DNA of 64,000 nt from Propionibacteriaceae bacterium UBA7704 (GCA_002482525.1 DLGC01000017.1:124492-188491); one strand, 5' to 3'. Counted from the first letter of the stretch, positions 1 through 10,099 are shown. Notes: a model not told the origin generated them from the letters alone. Made by a program: numbers and translations.

Positions 1-1
1 C

Positions 2-1261
2 TATCGGAACTTCTTGGCGGTCTCGCGCGCCCAGACGCCCTTGGCCATCGGCACGCGCGCGGCAGTCTTCGCTCCGATTGCACGGTTGGGGTTGATCGCG
101 CTGTGGGACGACGGCAATGATTCCTACTCCGAGGCTCACGCACCCTATTGGCATACCCGTGAGGTGGCTGCACTGCGTGCCCACCAGGAGCGCTGCGCCT
201 TGCTGCTGGCAGCTCACAATCGCACCTGCGAGGTGCAACAACTGATCGAACGCGACTGGCTGGCGCCCATCGAGCTGACGCCGAAGCAGACTCGATCAGT
301 GAGTGCGGCGATACGCAGCAGTTCCCGGGTCAGCGACCGGGATCCGCTGGCTGATCAGGCCCGACTCCCGAAGGATGTATTCGCCACTATTCGCCGCGGC
401 CTGCTGGACGGGCCGGTCTTGATTCAGGTGCCGAGGGCCGGCTACCGGCCGGTACTAGTGTGCGCGCACTGCCGCGCCACCGCACGGTGCCCGAGTTGCG
501 GCCAACCCATGGTGGATTCCGGTCAGGCGCCCATCAGTTGCGCCTGGTGCGGCCCGTCAAACCAGCCATGGCGTTGCCCCGAATGCGGTCACCAGGACCT
601 TCGCAGCGCCGCCACCGGCGTACGTCGGACGGCCGAGGAGTTGGGGCGTGCCTTTCCGGGGACACCGGTGCTGCAGTCCAGTGCGGAGCAGCGGCGCAGC
701 GAGATCCCCGATGCCCCCGCCTTGGTTCTGGCCACCCCTGGCGCCGAACCGGCGGCGAGCCAGGGGTACTCCGCTGCGGTCCTGCTCGACGCCGATCGGA
801 TGCTGGCCCGCGCCGACTTGCGGGCCGGGGAGGAGACGCTGCGCCGCTGGTTGAGCGTCACCGCGAAGGTACGTGCCGCCGAGGCCGGCGGAACCGTGCT
901 CGTCGTCGGGAGTGCCGAAGCCCGAGAGATTCAAGCGCTGGTTCGCCTGGACCCGGTGGGTTATGCCCGCGTCGAGTTAGCTCAGCGGGCCGAGGCGAGT
1001 CTGCCGCCGACGGTGAAGCTGATCCTGATCGACGGTCCGTTGGCCAGCCTGTCGGAGCTTTCCGGCCTGTTGGGGAAGTCCGCAACGGTGATCGGGCCCT
1101 TCCCGGTGGACGGTTCGGATGGCGACGGACGACTCACGGTTCGCTGCAATCCAGCCGTGGCGCCGGAGCTGCTCGGCGAGCTCCACCGCATTCGGGCAGC
1201 TCGCGCGGCCCATAAGGATCCGCCCTGGCGCGTTGTCGTCGACCCCCAGGTCGTCGAGTAG
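2..1261 (+). CDS. priA: Primosomal protein N' (PriA), 3' part
   Basis: The reading frame is already open at the window edge, so the N-terminal part lies outside. PriA restarts collapsed replication forks by recognising branched DNA and loading the replicative helicase. The visible part contains the typical GTRAAVFAPIARLGL stretch with an acidic patch after it, and the two-lobed zinc-binding region (CAHC, CPSC, CAWC, CPEC pairs around residues 150-195). The helicase motif that is normally DEEH reads WDDGND here, which agrees with actinobacterial PriA proteins that are thought to have lost ATPase activity. It is the first gene of a priA-fmt-rsmB-rpe run. Confidence 0.9.
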   Translation, partial: YRNFLAVSRAQTPLAIGTRAAVFAPIARLGLIALWDDGNDSYSEAHAPYWHTREVAALRAHQERCALLLAAHNRTCEVQQLIERDWLAPIELTPKQTRSVSAAIRSSSRVSDRDPLADQARLPKDVFATIRRGLLDGPVLIQVPRAGYRPVLVCAHCRATARCPSCGQPMVDSGQAPISCAWCGPSNQPWRCPECGHQDLRSAATGVRRTAEELGRAFPGTPVLQSSAEQRRSEIPDAPALVLATPGAEPAASQGYSAAVLLDADRMLARADLRAGEETLRRWLSVTAKVRAAEAGGTVLVVGSAEAREIQALVRLDPVGYARVELAQRAEASLPPTVKLILIDGPLASLSELSGLLGKSATVIGPFPVDGSDGDGRLTVRCNPAVAPELLGELHRIRAARAAHKDPPWRVVVDPQVVE

Positions 1262-1359
1262 GAGTGGGCCAGACCCGCGTCGATCGGCTGAGCCACCGGC
1301 ACCTGGACGAGCCGACGGCCCGTCCGCGGGTGGGCCGCGTCCCCACTAGACTCGGCTGC

Positions 1360-2280
1360 ATGCGCTTGGTCTTTGCCGGAACCCCCACGGTGGCGGCCGA
1401 CACGCTGCGCACCGTGCTGGATGATTCCAACCACGACGTGGTGGCTGTCCTCACCAGACCCGATGCGCCACAGGGCCGCAGTTCCCGTCCGGTTCCCAGC
1501 CCCGTTGCCGACCTTGCCACCGAGCGAGGCATTGAGGTGCTCAAGCCGGCTCGAGCCAAGGACCCGGAACTGGCCGAACGGCTGGCCGAGCTGGCACCGC
1601 AGTGCTGTCCGGTCGTGGCCTACGGCGGGCTGATCCCGCAGGCACTGCTGGACGTTCCCGATTACGGCTGGGTCAATGTCCACTACTCGTTGCTGCCGCG
1701 GTGGCGCGGGGCCGCCCCGGTTCAGCACGCCATTCTCGCCGGTGATGCCGTCACCGGGGTGACCGTCTTCGGTTTGGTGGCCGAACTCGACGCCGGTGAC
1801 ATTCTCGGCCAACGTGAGTTCGCCCTCAGCGCCGACGCCACCAGCGGGTCAGTGCTCGCCGCCTTGCAGCCGCTGGGCGCCCAGACCCTGCTCGAGGTGC
1901 TCGACGACCTCGAACACCGCCGGGCCCAGGCTCGTCCGCAGCCCAGCGAGGGCATCACCGTGGCGCCCAAGTTGACCGTGGCCCAGGCACGTCTGGACTG
2001 GCACTCGGCGGCCGTCGAATTGGATCGCCGCATCCGGGCCAACAATCCCGCTCCGATCGCGTGGACCGAGTTCGGCGGCCAACGCTGCCGCATTCTGAGC
2101 GCTCGACTGGTCGAGGACGTCGGCCTGGAGCCCGGTGAGCTGTTGGCCCAGAAACGGCGCCTGCTCGTCGGCACCGGCAAAGGGACCCTGGAGCTGCTCA
2201 GCGTCCAACCCGCCGGCAAGAAGGCCGTGGCAGGGGCCGACTGGGGACGAGGCCTGCACCACGAGGGACGATTCGAGTGA
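1360..2280 (+). CDS. fmt: Methionyl-tRNA formyltransferase
   Basis: Transfers a formyl group from 10-formyl-THF to initiator Met-tRNA in the cytosol, allowing bacterial translation initiation. The 306-aa protein starts MRLVFAGTPTVAAD, has the formyltransferase core with HYSLLPRWRGAAPVQ and the C-terminal OB-like domain, and is of normal length. The frame is open further upstream, but the ATG at 1360 fits the family N-terminus. A TAGACT -10 element at 1347-1352 lies 7 nt before it, so the transcript is probably leaderless. The stop overlaps the rsmB start by 4 nt (GTGA). Confidence 0.95.
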   Translation: MRLVFAGTPTVAADTLRTVLDDSNHDVVAVLTRPDAPQGRSSRPVPSPVADLATERGIEVLKPARAKDPELAERLAELAPQCCPVVAYGGLIPQALLDVPDYGWVNVHYSLLPRWRGAAPVQHAILAGDAVTGVTVFGLVAELDAGDILGQREFALSADATSGSVLAALQPLGAQTLLEVLDDLEHRRAQARPQPSEGITVAPKLTVAQARLDWHSAAVELDRRIRANNPAPIAWTEFGGQRCRILSARLVEDVGLEPGELLAQKRRLLVGTGKGTLELLSVQPAGKKAVAGADWGRGLHHEGRFE

Positions 2281-3599
2281 GCCCTCGGCAACGCCGGGCC
2301 GACCCGGCACGATCGACCGCCTTTCGCATCGTGCGCGCGGTGACCGGCACCGGCGCCTACGCCAATCTCGAACTCGCCCGTCAACGATCCGCCTTGGCCA
2401 CCCAGGACGCGGCCTTCGTCACCGAGCTCGTGGCCGGAACCTGCCGAGCGATGGGCACCTATGACCAGATCATCGTCGCAGCCTCGGGACGGCCGTTGGG
2501 CTCGCTACAACCAGCCGCGGTGGACCTGCTGCGGCTGGGCACCCACCAGTTGCTCGGCATGAGAGTGCCGGCCCATGCCGCCATCTCGGCCACCGTCGAC
2601 GTCGCCGCCCGCGAGGTGGGGGAGCGATTGGTCGGCCTGATCAATGCCGTGCTGCGCAAGGTTGCCGCCCGCGACTGGGAGGGCTGGGTGGAGTTCCTTG
2701 GTGCCGAGGAGGACGAGCTGGGCCGGTTGTCGCTGGCTCACCATCATCCACGCTGGGTGACCGAGGCTTTCGCCGATCTGCTGTCGCGTGGTGAGCTGGA
2801 AGAGTTGCTCGCCGTGGACAACATCCCGGCCACAGCGACGCTCGCCGTCCGCCCCGGTCTGGCTGAGGTCGACGATCTCGGGATCACCGCAGCCCGCTAC
2901 TCACCCTATGGCGGCTACACCGCAGGCGATCCGAGTGCGGTGCCCGGCGTGGCGCAGGGACGCGTCGGGGTCCAGGATGAGGGCTCCCAGCTGGTCACCC
3001 TCGCTCTGGCGCGGGCCGAGGCGCCCGCCGGTCTCTGGCTGGATCTGTGCGCTGGCCCTGGCGGCAAGACCGCGCTGCTCACCGGTCTGGCTGATCAGGC
3101 CGGAGCGTCAGTGCTGGCAGCCGAGCTCCATCCGCATCGTGCGGCGCTGGTGGCGGCTAATGTGCGGGCTTATCCGGCTGCGAAGCGCCCCTTGGTGATC
3201 GCCGCCGACGGCACGAAGCCACCATGGGCTCCGCAGAGTTTCAGCAAGGTGTTGGCCGATGTGCCCTGCACCGGTCTGGGGGCGCTGCGTCGGCGTCCGG
3301 AAAGCCGCTGGCGCCGCCAGAGCTCCGATCTGCCTGAGTTGGTGTCGTTGCAGCGAGCCTTGCTGTCCTCAGCAATCACCAGCACTCGGCCCGGCGGTGT
3401 CATCGCTTATGTGACCTGCTCGCCGCACCGTGCCGAGACCATCGAGGTTGTCGAAGGCGCTGGCGCTGAGGTCGACGTGCTGCACGCAGCGGACTACCTG
3501 CCCGAGGTTCCCGATGCCGCCCTGGGTGACTTCGTGCAGTTGTGGCCGCAACGACACAACACCGATGCGATGTTTCTCGCATTGCTGCGTCGCCGCTAG
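2277..3599 (+). CDS. rsmB: 16S rRNA (cytosine-967-C5)-methyltransferase
   Basis: Methylates C967 of 16S rRNA using S-adenosylmethionine. The 440-aa protein has an N-terminal NusB-like RNA-binding domain (residues about 5-140) and a C-terminal Rossmann methyltransferase. Visible motifs are LDLCAGPGGKT for SAM binding, DVPCTGLGALRRRPE (the PC motif IV) and the catalytic-cysteine motif VTCSPHRAET. It begins with GTG inside the fmt stop codon, indicating translational coupling. Its stop codon TAG forms part of the rpe -10 element. Confidence 0.94.
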   Translation: MSPRQRRADPARSTAFRIVRAVTGTGAYANLELARQRSALATQDAAFVTELVAGTCRAMGTYDQIIVAASGRPLGSLQPAAVDLLRLGTHQLLGMRVPAHAAISATVDVAAREVGERLVGLINAVLRKVAARDWEGWVEFLGAEEDELGRLSLAHHHPRWVTEAFADLLSRGELEELLAVDNIPATATLAVRPGLAEVDDLGITAARYSPYGGYTAGDPSAVPGVAQGRVGVQDEGSQLVTLALARAEAPAGLWLDLCAGPGGKTALLTGLADQAGASVLAAELHPHRAALVAANVRAYPAAKRPLVIAADGTKPPWAPQSFSKVLADVPCTGLGALRRRPESRWRRQSSDLPELVSLQRALLSSAITSTRPGGVIAYVTCSPHRAETIEVVEGAGAEVDVLHAADYLPEVPDAALGDFVQLWPQRHNTDAMFLALLRRR

Positions 3600-3608
3600 G
3601 CTGCGCCA

Positions 3609-4274
3609 ATGGGAATCCGAATCACTCCGAGTGTCCTGAACGCTGACCTCGCCGATCTGAACGCCGAGATCGCGCGGGTGCCTGATAGCGATGCCATTCA
3701 CCTCGATGTCATGGATAACCGCTTCGTGCCGAATCTCACCTTTGGGCTGCCGGTCGTTGAGCGGGTGCGCGCCGGCACCGAAAAGATGCTCGACATCCAC
3801 TTGATGATCGCTGAGGCGGATCGGTGGGCGCCGGGCTATGCCGAAGCCGGAGCAGAATCGGTCACCTTCCACATCGAAGCCTCCGATGCGCCGATCAGAT
3901 TGGCCCGCCAACTGAGGTCGCTCGGCGCTCGTGCCTCCATGGGGCTGCGTCCGGCGACCCCGATCGAGCCCTATGAGGATCTGCTGGGAGAGCTCGACAT
4001 GGTGTTGTTGATGACCGTCGAGCCGGGCTTCGGCGGGCAGTCCTTCCTGGACATGGTGCTGCCGAAGATTCAGCGCACCCGTGCCTTGCTGGACAAACAC
4101 GGCGGCGATATCTGGCTTCAGGTGGACGGCGGAGTCTCACCGGAGACCATCGAGCGCTGCGCCGAAGCCGGGGCTGACACGTTCGTGGCCGGTTCTGCGG
4201 TGTACAAGGCCGACGACCCCGATGCCATGGTGCGCACGCTTCGCGCGCTGGCTGAGGGCGCCGCGCACCACTAG
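3609..4274 (+). CDS. rpe: Ribulose-phosphate 3-epimerase
   Basis: Interconverts ribulose 5-phosphate and xylulose 5-phosphate in the pentose phosphate pathway. The 221-aa TIM barrel shows the family hallmarks ITPSVLNADLADL, HLDVMDNRFVPNLTFG, HLMI, MTVEPGFGGQSF and VDGGVSPETI. TAGGCT at 3597-3602 lies 6 nt upstream of the ATG, so it may be transcribed from its own leaderless promoter inside the end of rsmB. Its last 4 nt overlap the convergent PAC2-family gene. Confidence 0.96.
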   Translation: MGIRITPSVLNADLADLNAEIARVPDSDAIHLDVMDNRFVPNLTFGLPVVERVRAGTEKMLDIHLMIAEADRWAPGYAEAGAESVTFHIEASDAPIRLARQLRSLGARASMGLRPATPIEPYEDLLGELDMVLLMTVEPGFGGQSFLDMVLPKIQRTRALLDKHGGDIWLQVDGGVSPETIERCAEAGADTFVAGSAVYKADDPDAMVRTLRALAEGAAHH

Positions 4275-5110
4275 CCGCGACGCTGGTCGCGACGGCGCAG
4301 GTAGCGTTCGAATTCAGCGGCGATGGCGTCCCCGTTGGGATCGGGGGTCGCCTCGTCGCGGCGTTCTTCCAATGCCGTGATGTAGCCGGCCACGTCCGGA
4401 TCTTCGGCAACCAGTTCGTTGACCTGGGTGGTCCACGCCGTGGCCGCTTCCGCCAAGTCACCGGCGTCCAGCGGGACGTTCAGCACGTCCTCGACCCGAG
4501 CCAGCAGCGCCAGAGTCGCCTTCGGATTGGGTGGATCAGCCACGTAGTGCGGCACCGACGCCCACAGCGAGACAACCGGCAGGTCGGCGCGCTCGCAGTC
4601 GTGGGCCAGCACGCCCACGATTCCGGTGGGACCTTCGTAGGTCGAGACTTCCAGACCCAGTTCCTCGGCAAGACCGGCGGTACTGGCTGTGCCGCTGATC
4701 GGCACCGGACGGGTGTGCGGGGCATCGGTCAGCATGGCACCCAGCAGGATCACCAGGTCGGGGCGGATGCTGCGCAGCATCGACAACAGCCGCGAGGCGT
4801 ACACCTGCCAGGCGAAGTTCGGTTCCGGTCCGCCAATGAGCACCAGATCTCGCTCGGGAAGCCGCGCCACCAGCACCTCGGTGGAAGGCCACTCCAAGAC
4901 CCGACGGCCGTCCAGCATCTTGACCACCGGGCGATTCACCTGGAAGTCGTAGAACTCCTCAGGGTCGATGGCGAAAACCAATTCGGCTTCGTAGCGATCA
5001 GCCAGATGATCGATGACCCCACTGGCTGCCTCGCCGGCGTCGTTCCAGCCACCGAAGGCGGCGATGACGGCCGGATTCCGTAGTCCAGTGAGTTCACGCG
5101 CTGCTGCCAT
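4271..5110 (-). CDS. PAC2 family protein
   Basis: The 279-aa protein resembles the PAC2 (proteasome assembly chaperone 2) family that is widespread in actinobacteria. It shows the AAFGGWNDAGEAASGVI opening and the LLGAMLTDAPHTRPVPI and EGPTGIVGVLAHDCE segments typical of that family. The molecular function in bacteria is not established. The start at 5110 is preceded by TAAGGT (5118-5123, minus strand) with 7 nt between, so it is probably leaderless. It is divergent from metH across only 38 bp and convergent with rpe. Confidence 0.85.
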   Translation of the reverse strand: MAAARELTGLRNPAVIAAFGGWNDAGEAASGVIDHLADRYEAELVFAIDPEEFYDFQVNRPVVKMLDGRRVLEWPSTEVLVARLPERDLVLIGGPEPNFAWQVYASRLLSMLRSIRPDLVILLGAMLTDAPHTRPVPISGTASTAGLAEELGLEVSTYEGPTGIVGVLAHDCERADLPVVSLWASVPHYVADPPNPKATLALLARVEDVLNVPLDAGDLAEAATAWTTQVNELVAEDPDVAGYITALEERRDEATPDPNGDAIAAEFERYLRRRDQRRG

Positions 5111-5148
5111 GGCATCCACCTTAGGCCGACTCGCATATTCTGCTGTCC
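5111..5148. promoter_or_regulatory. Compact divergent promoter region, PAC2 gene / metH
   Basis: Only 38 bp separate the two start codons. A minus-strand TAAGGT (5118-5123) and a plus-strand TATTCT (5136-5141) each sit 7 nt before their own start codon, so both transcripts would be leaderless. The space is far too small for a cobalamin riboswitch, which metH often carries in other bacteria. Confidence 0.55.
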
Positions 5149-8100
5149 ATGACCCATGATCTGCGCGCTGCGCTTGCTGCCCGAACACTGGTTGCCGATG
5201 GCGCCATGGGCACCATGTTGCAGGCCTACAACCTGGGTCTGGACGACTTCGGCGGCCTCGAGGGCTGCAACGAGATGCTCAACCTCACCCGCCCCGATGT
5301 GGTTTCGGCCATCCACCAGGCTTACTTCGCTGCGGGCGCTGACTGTGTGGAGACCAATACCTTCGGCGCCAACCTGACCGCCTTGGGCGAATACGACATC
5401 GCTGACCAGGTGTTCGACCTGGCCAAAGCCGGTGCCGGCTTGGCTCGTGCCGCCGCCGATGCGGCCAGCACGCCACAGCGCCCGCGCTTCGTGTTGGGCA
5501 GCATGGGTCCGGGAACCAAGTTGCCAAGCCTGCGCCATGTGTCCTATCGGGCCTTGGCCACCGCCTACCAGCAGCAGTCCGAAGGCATGCTCGCCGGTGG
5601 CATCGACGGCTTCTTGGTGGAGACCTCCCAGGACCTGCTGCAGGCCAAGGCCGCTATCAACGGCGCTCGTGCTGCGCTGCGTGCCTACGGGGCGGACCTT
5701 CCGATCTTCGTCGATGTCACGATCGAGACGTCGGGAACCATGCTGTTGGGTACCGAGATCGGGGCTGCGATGGCAGCCCTGGGTCGGCTCGGGGTCGAAG
5801 GCATCGGGCTCAACTGTGGTACCGGCCCGGTGGAGATGAGCGAGCATCTGCGGCAACTGAGTCGCCAATCCGATGTCACCGTGGTGTGCATGCCCAATGC
5901 CGGGCTTCCCGAGATCACCGCTGACGGGGCGCGTTACCCGATGGGGCCGGTCGACTTTGTCGGCTATGTGGACAACTACGCCCGCGAGTTCGGCATCGGT
6001 CTGGTGGGGGGTTGTTGCGGTACGACTCCTGAACATATTGCCAAGCTCGCCGAGGCCGTGCAGGGCAAGGCCGCTCCCCATCGCGACGTCACCGAGGTGC
6101 CCGCGGTGTCCTCGCTGTATGCGGAGGTGCCGCTGCACCAGGACACCAGCTACCTGTCCATTGGCGAGCGAACCAACGCAAACGGTTCCAAGGCGTTCCG
6201 TGAGGCCATGTTGGCCCAGGACTGGGACGAGTGCGTCGATATCGCCAAGCAGCAAAGCCGCGGCGGCGCGCACGTGCTGGATCTGTGCGTCGACTACGTC
6301 GGACGCGACGGTGCCGCCGACATGGCCGAGTTGGCGTCCCGACTGGGCTCGGCGGTTCCGCTGCCGATTGTGCTGGACTCCACCGAGCCGGCGGTGCTGC
6401 AGACCGGCCTGGAACTGCTCGGCGGTCGTTGCGTGGTCAACTCCGTGAACTTCGAAGACGGCGACGGCCCCGATTCCCGCTTCACCTCAGTGATGAAGTT
6501 GGTCGTCGAGCACGGCGCCGCTGTGGTGGCACTCACCATTGATGAGGAAGGGCAGGCCCGCACCACCGAGTGGAAACTTCGCGTAGCCGACCGGCTGGTG
6601 ACAAACCTCACCGAGCAGTGGGGGCTGCGCACCAGCGACATCATCGTCGACTGCCTGACCTTCCCGATCGCCACCGGCCAGGAAGAAACCCGCCGAGATG
6701 CGATTCATACCATCGACGCAATCCGCCAGGTCACTCAGAAGTACCCCGGCATTCACACCACGCTGGGCATCTCCAATGTGTCCTTCGGCCTGAATCCCGC
6801 TGCCCGCCAAGTGCTGAACTCGGTGTTCCTGCATGAGTGTGTGCAGGCCGGGCTGGATTCGGCGATCGTTCCGGCTGCCCGCATTCTGCCGATCGCCCGG
6901 ATCCCCGAAGAGCAGCGCCGCGTCGCCGAGGACCTCATCTACGACCGTCGCAGCGAGGATTACGATCCGCTGTCGCGTTTCCTGGAGCTGTTCGAAGGGG
7001 TCTCCACCACCGCCACCAAGGAGGCGCGCGCCGCGGAGATGGCCGCGCTGCCGGTACCCGAACGACTGCGCCGACGCATCATCGATGGCGACCCGAAGGG
7101 TTTGGAAGCCGACCTGGACGCAGCACTGAAGCTCAAGCCCGCCCTCGACATCATCAACGAGGACCTGCTGGGCGGCATGAAGACAGTGGGGGAGTTGTTC
7201 GGCTCCGGCCAGATGCAGTTGCCGTTCGTTCTGTCCTCTGCGGAGGTCATGAAGACCTGTGTGCGGTACCTGGAGCCCCATCTGGATCGCGCCGATGTCG
7301 GCGGCAAGGGCACCTTGGTGCTGGCCACGGTGAAGGGTGATGTGCACGACATCGGCAAGAACCTGGTCGACATCATTCTCACCAACAACGGCTACACGGT
7401 GGTGAACCTGGGCATCAAGCAGCCAGTGAGCGCCATCATCGAAGCGGCCTTGGTGCATTCGGCCGATGCCATCGGCATGTCGGGGTTGTTGGTGAAGTCC
7501 ACTCAGGTGATGCGCGACAATCTCGAGGAGCTCACCCGACGCGGGCTGACCGACATACCGGTACTGCTGGGAGGCGCGGCGCTGACCCGAAGCTTCGTCG
7601 AGGAAGATCTCAACGATCGCTTCCCCGGGGAAGTGCGCTATGCCAAGGACGCTTTCGAGGGACTGTCCCTGATGGAATCGGTCGTCGCGGTGAAATCGGG
7701 CCTGCCAGGCGCTTCACTGCCCGAACCCCGACGCCGTCAGGTGCGAGCAACGGTGACCAAGCCCGCGCCGCACGTCGATTCGTTGGAGCGCTCTGAAGTG
7801 GCCCGCGGCGTCGAGGTACCCACACCGCCGTTCTGGGGCAGCCGGGTGGTCAAAGGCATTGCGCTGGACGAGGTGAGTGGCTGGCTCGACGAACGGGCCA
7901 CCTTCCGCGGGCAGTGGGGGTTGAAGCCGATCTCCGGTGGCGCCAGCTACGAGGAGATCGTCGAAACCGAGGCCCGACCGCGATTGCGCGCCTGGCTGGA
8001 TCGGCTGCGTACCGAGCGCATCGTGGAGCCTGCCGTGGTCTACGGCTATTGGCCCTGCCACGCTGAGGGCAACACCCTGATTCTGGGTGATCCGAGCGAG

Positions 8101-8613
8101 CCGGGTACTGAGGTGGCCCGGTTCACCTGGCCACGGCAGAGCAAGGGACGCCGTCTATGCCTGGCGGACTTCTTCCGCGACGCCGAGGAGGCTGCCTCCG
8201 CGGGGCCGGACGTGATCGGATTGCAGTTGGTGACCATGGGGCCGGCCAGCGAAGCCACCGCGAAGCTCTTTGCTGCCGATGCCTACCGTGACTATCTGGA
8301 ACTGCACGGCCTGACGGTGCAGTTGGCCGAAGCCCTGGCCGAGATGTGGCACGCCAGGGTTCGCGCCGAATTGGGGCTGACCGGCGACGGTGCCATGAAC
8401 GACATGATTCACCACCAGGCCTACCAGGGCAGTAGGTTCTCCTTCGGCTATGCGGCCTGTCCCGAACTTGCTGATCGCGCCACCCTGGTGTCACTGTTGG
8501 GCGCTGATCGGATCGGGGTGACGCTGTCGGAGGAGTTCCAGTTGCACCCCGAACAGTCCACCGACGCCATCATCGTTCACCATCCGGAGGCCAAGTACTT
8601 CAATGCTCGCTGA
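5149..8613 (+). CDS. metH: Cobalamin-dependent methionine synthase
   Basis: Makes methionine from homocysteine and 5-methyl-THF through methylcobalamin. The 1154-aa protein carries all four modules in order. The homocysteine domain has zinc ligands Cys223 and the Cys289-Cys290 pair in GGCCGTTPEH. The pterin domain starts near SIGERTNANGSK (about 335). The cobalamin module has the DVHDIGKN motif with axial His733. The C-terminal activation/SAM domain runs from about 880, with RATFRGQWG. Length is close to E. coli MetH. No riboswitch precedes it. The last 11 nt overlap the next gene, a lipoprotein SBP. Confidence 0.97.
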   Translation: MTHDLRAALAARTLVADGAMGTMLQAYNLGLDDFGGLEGCNEMLNLTRPDVVSAIHQAYFAAGADCVETNTFGANLTALGEYDIADQVFDLAKAGAGLARAAADAASTPQRPRFVLGSMGPGTKLPSLRHVSYRALATAYQQQSEGMLAGGIDGFLVETSQDLLQAKAAINGARAALRAYGADLPIFVDVTIETSGTMLLGTEIGAAMAALGRLGVEGIGLNCGTGPVEMSEHLRQLSRQSDVTVVCMPNAGLPEITADGARYPMGPVDFVGYVDNYAREFGIGLVGGCCGTTPEHIAKLAEAVQGKAAPHRDVTEVPAVSSLYAEVPLHQDTSYLSIGERTNANGSKAFREAMLAQDWDECVDIAKQQSRGGAHVLDLCVDYVGRDGAADMAELASRLGSAVPLPIVLDSTEPAVLQTGLELLGGRCVVNSVNFEDGDGPDSRFTSVMKLVVEHGAAVVALTIDEEGQARTTEWKLRVADRLVTNLTEQWGLRTSDIIVDCLTFPIATGQEETRRDAIHTIDAIRQVTQKYPGIHTTLGISNVSFGLNPAARQVLNSVFLHECVQAGLDSAIVPAARILPIARIPEEQRRVAEDLIYDRRSEDYDPLSRFLELFEGVSTTATKEARAAEMAALPVPERLRRRIIDGDPKGLEADLDAALKLKPALDIINEDLLGGMKTVGELFGSGQMQLPFVLSSAEVMKTCVRYLEPHLDRADVGGKGTLVLATVKGDVHDIGKNLVDIILTNNGYTVVNLGIKQPVSAIIEAALVHSADAIGMSGLLVKSTQVMRDNLEELTRRGLTDIPVLLGGAALTRSFVEEDLNDRFPGEVRYAKDAFEGLSLMESVVAVKSGLPGASLPEPRRRQVRATVTKPAPHVDSLERSEVARGVEVPTPPFWGSRVVKGIALDEVSGWLDERATFRGQWGLKPISGGASYEEIVETEARPRLRAWLDRLRTERIVEPAVVYGYWPCHAEGNTLILGDPSEPGTEVARFTWPRQSKGRRLCLADFFRDAEEAASAGPDVIGLQLVTMGPASEATAKLFAADAYRDYLELHGLTVQLAEALAEMWHARVRAELGLTGDGAMNDMIHHQAYQGSRFSFGYAACPELADRATLVSLLGADRIGVTLSEEFQLHPEQSTDAIIVHHPEAKYFNAR

Positions 8614-10099
8614 CCTGGGGGGCCGCCACCGTGGCTGGATTGCGCTCAGCGCCGCGGCGTTGGGTCTGACGCTCCTGGCAGGGTGCACCTCGCCGGCACC
8701 GGCACCGTCGGCGTCGAGCACCGTGCAGCCGCGTCCCTTCACCGTGGCTGTGCTGGGTGCGGTGACGACGACCGATCCGGCGGTGGCGACCTCGCGCACC
8801 GATTCGATCCTGGTGACCAGCGTCTACCAGAGGCTGATGCGGGTCGCGCCGGGCAGCCGTGACCTGAAGCCGGATGCAGCAACCGACTGTGCGTTCACCT
8901 CTCGCCTGACCTATGAATGCACGCTGCCCACGACGTTGCGCTTCCACAACGGCGACCCCTTGGACTCCACCGATGTGCGCTTCTCGATCCAGCGGCTGCT
9001 GCGCATGGGTGGTAGCGGCACCTCACTGGGCCTGTTGTCGAGTTTGCGACGCATCGAGACTCCAGACGCCCAGACGGTTCGGTTCGTACTTTCCCGGCAG
9101 GACAACCAATTCGGATACGCCTTGGCTGCGCAGGCCGCCTCGATCGTCGACAGCAGGGTTTACGATCCCGATACGGCGTTGCCGCTGACCACGCTACCGG
9201 TCGGTTCCGGCCCCTTCTCGGTGGCGGAGATCTCCGCCAAGGGGGCGACCCTGCGCAAGGCCGGTGACTATGTTGGCCCGACGGCCGCCCAACTCGATGA
9301 ACTCCGACTGACGGTGTTGCCGGACTCGTTGGCTGCTGAAGAAGCACTGGCCAAGCACACCACCGATGTGGCCTGGGCCTGTCTGGATCCTGCGGCGCAA
9401 CAACGCGTCGACAATGAGATCTCGACCAGCGCCGATCACACCGCGCACGGCTTCACGACGGTCAACCTGAGCGGGGTGAAGGTCACCCGGCTGTATTGGA
9501 ATCCGGCCAGCAAACGCCGGGGCGACAAGCGGCTTCGGCTGGGCGTGGCCGGCGCGCTGCAGACTGATCGCAGTCTGGACTCCATCGTTCCCCTGGGCGT
9601 CCCAGAACGCGTTTCCGCCTTCGCCGTCGGCGGTCGCGCCAAACTGCCCAAGATCAAGGGCAAACGCGTTCTGCTGACGTTGGGCTGGCAGGCTGACGAT
9701 GCCGGTCAGCATGATGTGGCGCAGCTGCTGCGCGATCGCATCGAGAGTTTGGATTCGGTCAGCGTCCGGCTCACCACCAGCCGAGATGCCGATCTGCTGT
9801 TGACGGTGAGCCCGGCCTGGGTCGACAACGCCACCGGCTGGCTTCAGCTCTATGTAGAGGCGCCGCTGTCGAGCAGCCAGAAGAAGCTCGCCGGTTGGGA
9901 TGCCGCCTCGCGGCTGTCCATCGGCTCGGCGCGCAATCAGGCCGTCGCCGCCATCCAAACCCAGGCGGCCGTCGACGACACCGTGCTGCCGGTCAGCCAA
10001 ACCGATCAGTCCCTGCTGTTGGGCCCTGGGACAGCGATGGCCGACGGCAATTTCGGCTCGGGACAACAACTAGGACTGTGGGGATTCCACCGTGACTGA
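8603..10099 (+). CDS. ABC transporter substrate-binding lipoprotein, family 5 (peptide/nickel type)
   Basis: The 498-aa exported lipoprotein has a type II signal peptide with lipobox LLAGC, so Cys28 would be lipidated and the protein anchored outside the membrane. The body resembles solute-binding proteins of the dipeptide/oligopeptide class (TLRFHNGDPLDSTDVRFSIQR; VGSGPFSVAEI). No permease or ATPase gene is adjacent, so the substrate is unknown. It overlaps metH by 11 nt and trmI by 8 nt, forming a tightly coupled chain of unrelated functions. Confidence 0.85.
   Translation: MLADLGGRHRGWIALSAAALGLTLLAGCTSPAPAPSASSTVQPRPFTVAVLGAVTTTDPAVATSRTDSILVTSVYQRLMRVAPGSRDLKPDAATDCAFTSRLTYECTLPTTLRFHNGDPLDSTDVRFSIQRLLRMGGSGTSLGLLSSLRRIETPDAQTVRFVLSRQDNQFGYALAAQAASIVDSRVYDPDTALPLTTLPVGSGPFSVAEISAKGATLRKAGDYVGPTAAQLDELRLTVLPDSLAAEEALAKHTTDVAWACLDPAAQQRVDNEISTSADHTAHGFTTVNLSGVKVTRLYWNPASKRRGDKRLRLGVAGALQTDRSLDSIVPLGVPERVSAFAVGGRAKLPKIKGKRVLLTLGWQADDAGQHDVAQLLRDRIESLDSVSVRLTTSRDADLLLTVSPAWVDNATGWLQLYVEAPLSSSQKKLAGWDAASRLSIGSARNQAVAAIQTQAAVDDTVLPVSQTDQSLLLGPGTAMADGNFGSGQQLGLWGFHRD

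Noticed and set aside
5111..5148. Possible cobalamin riboswitch upstream of metH
   Set aside because: Only 38 bp separate metH from the divergent gene and a leaderless -10 is present.
4936..6273. Long open frame on the minus strand opposite metH (445 codons)
   Set aside because: It is a GC-skew shadow of metH; its translation has no domain features and is rich in His, Gly and Arg.
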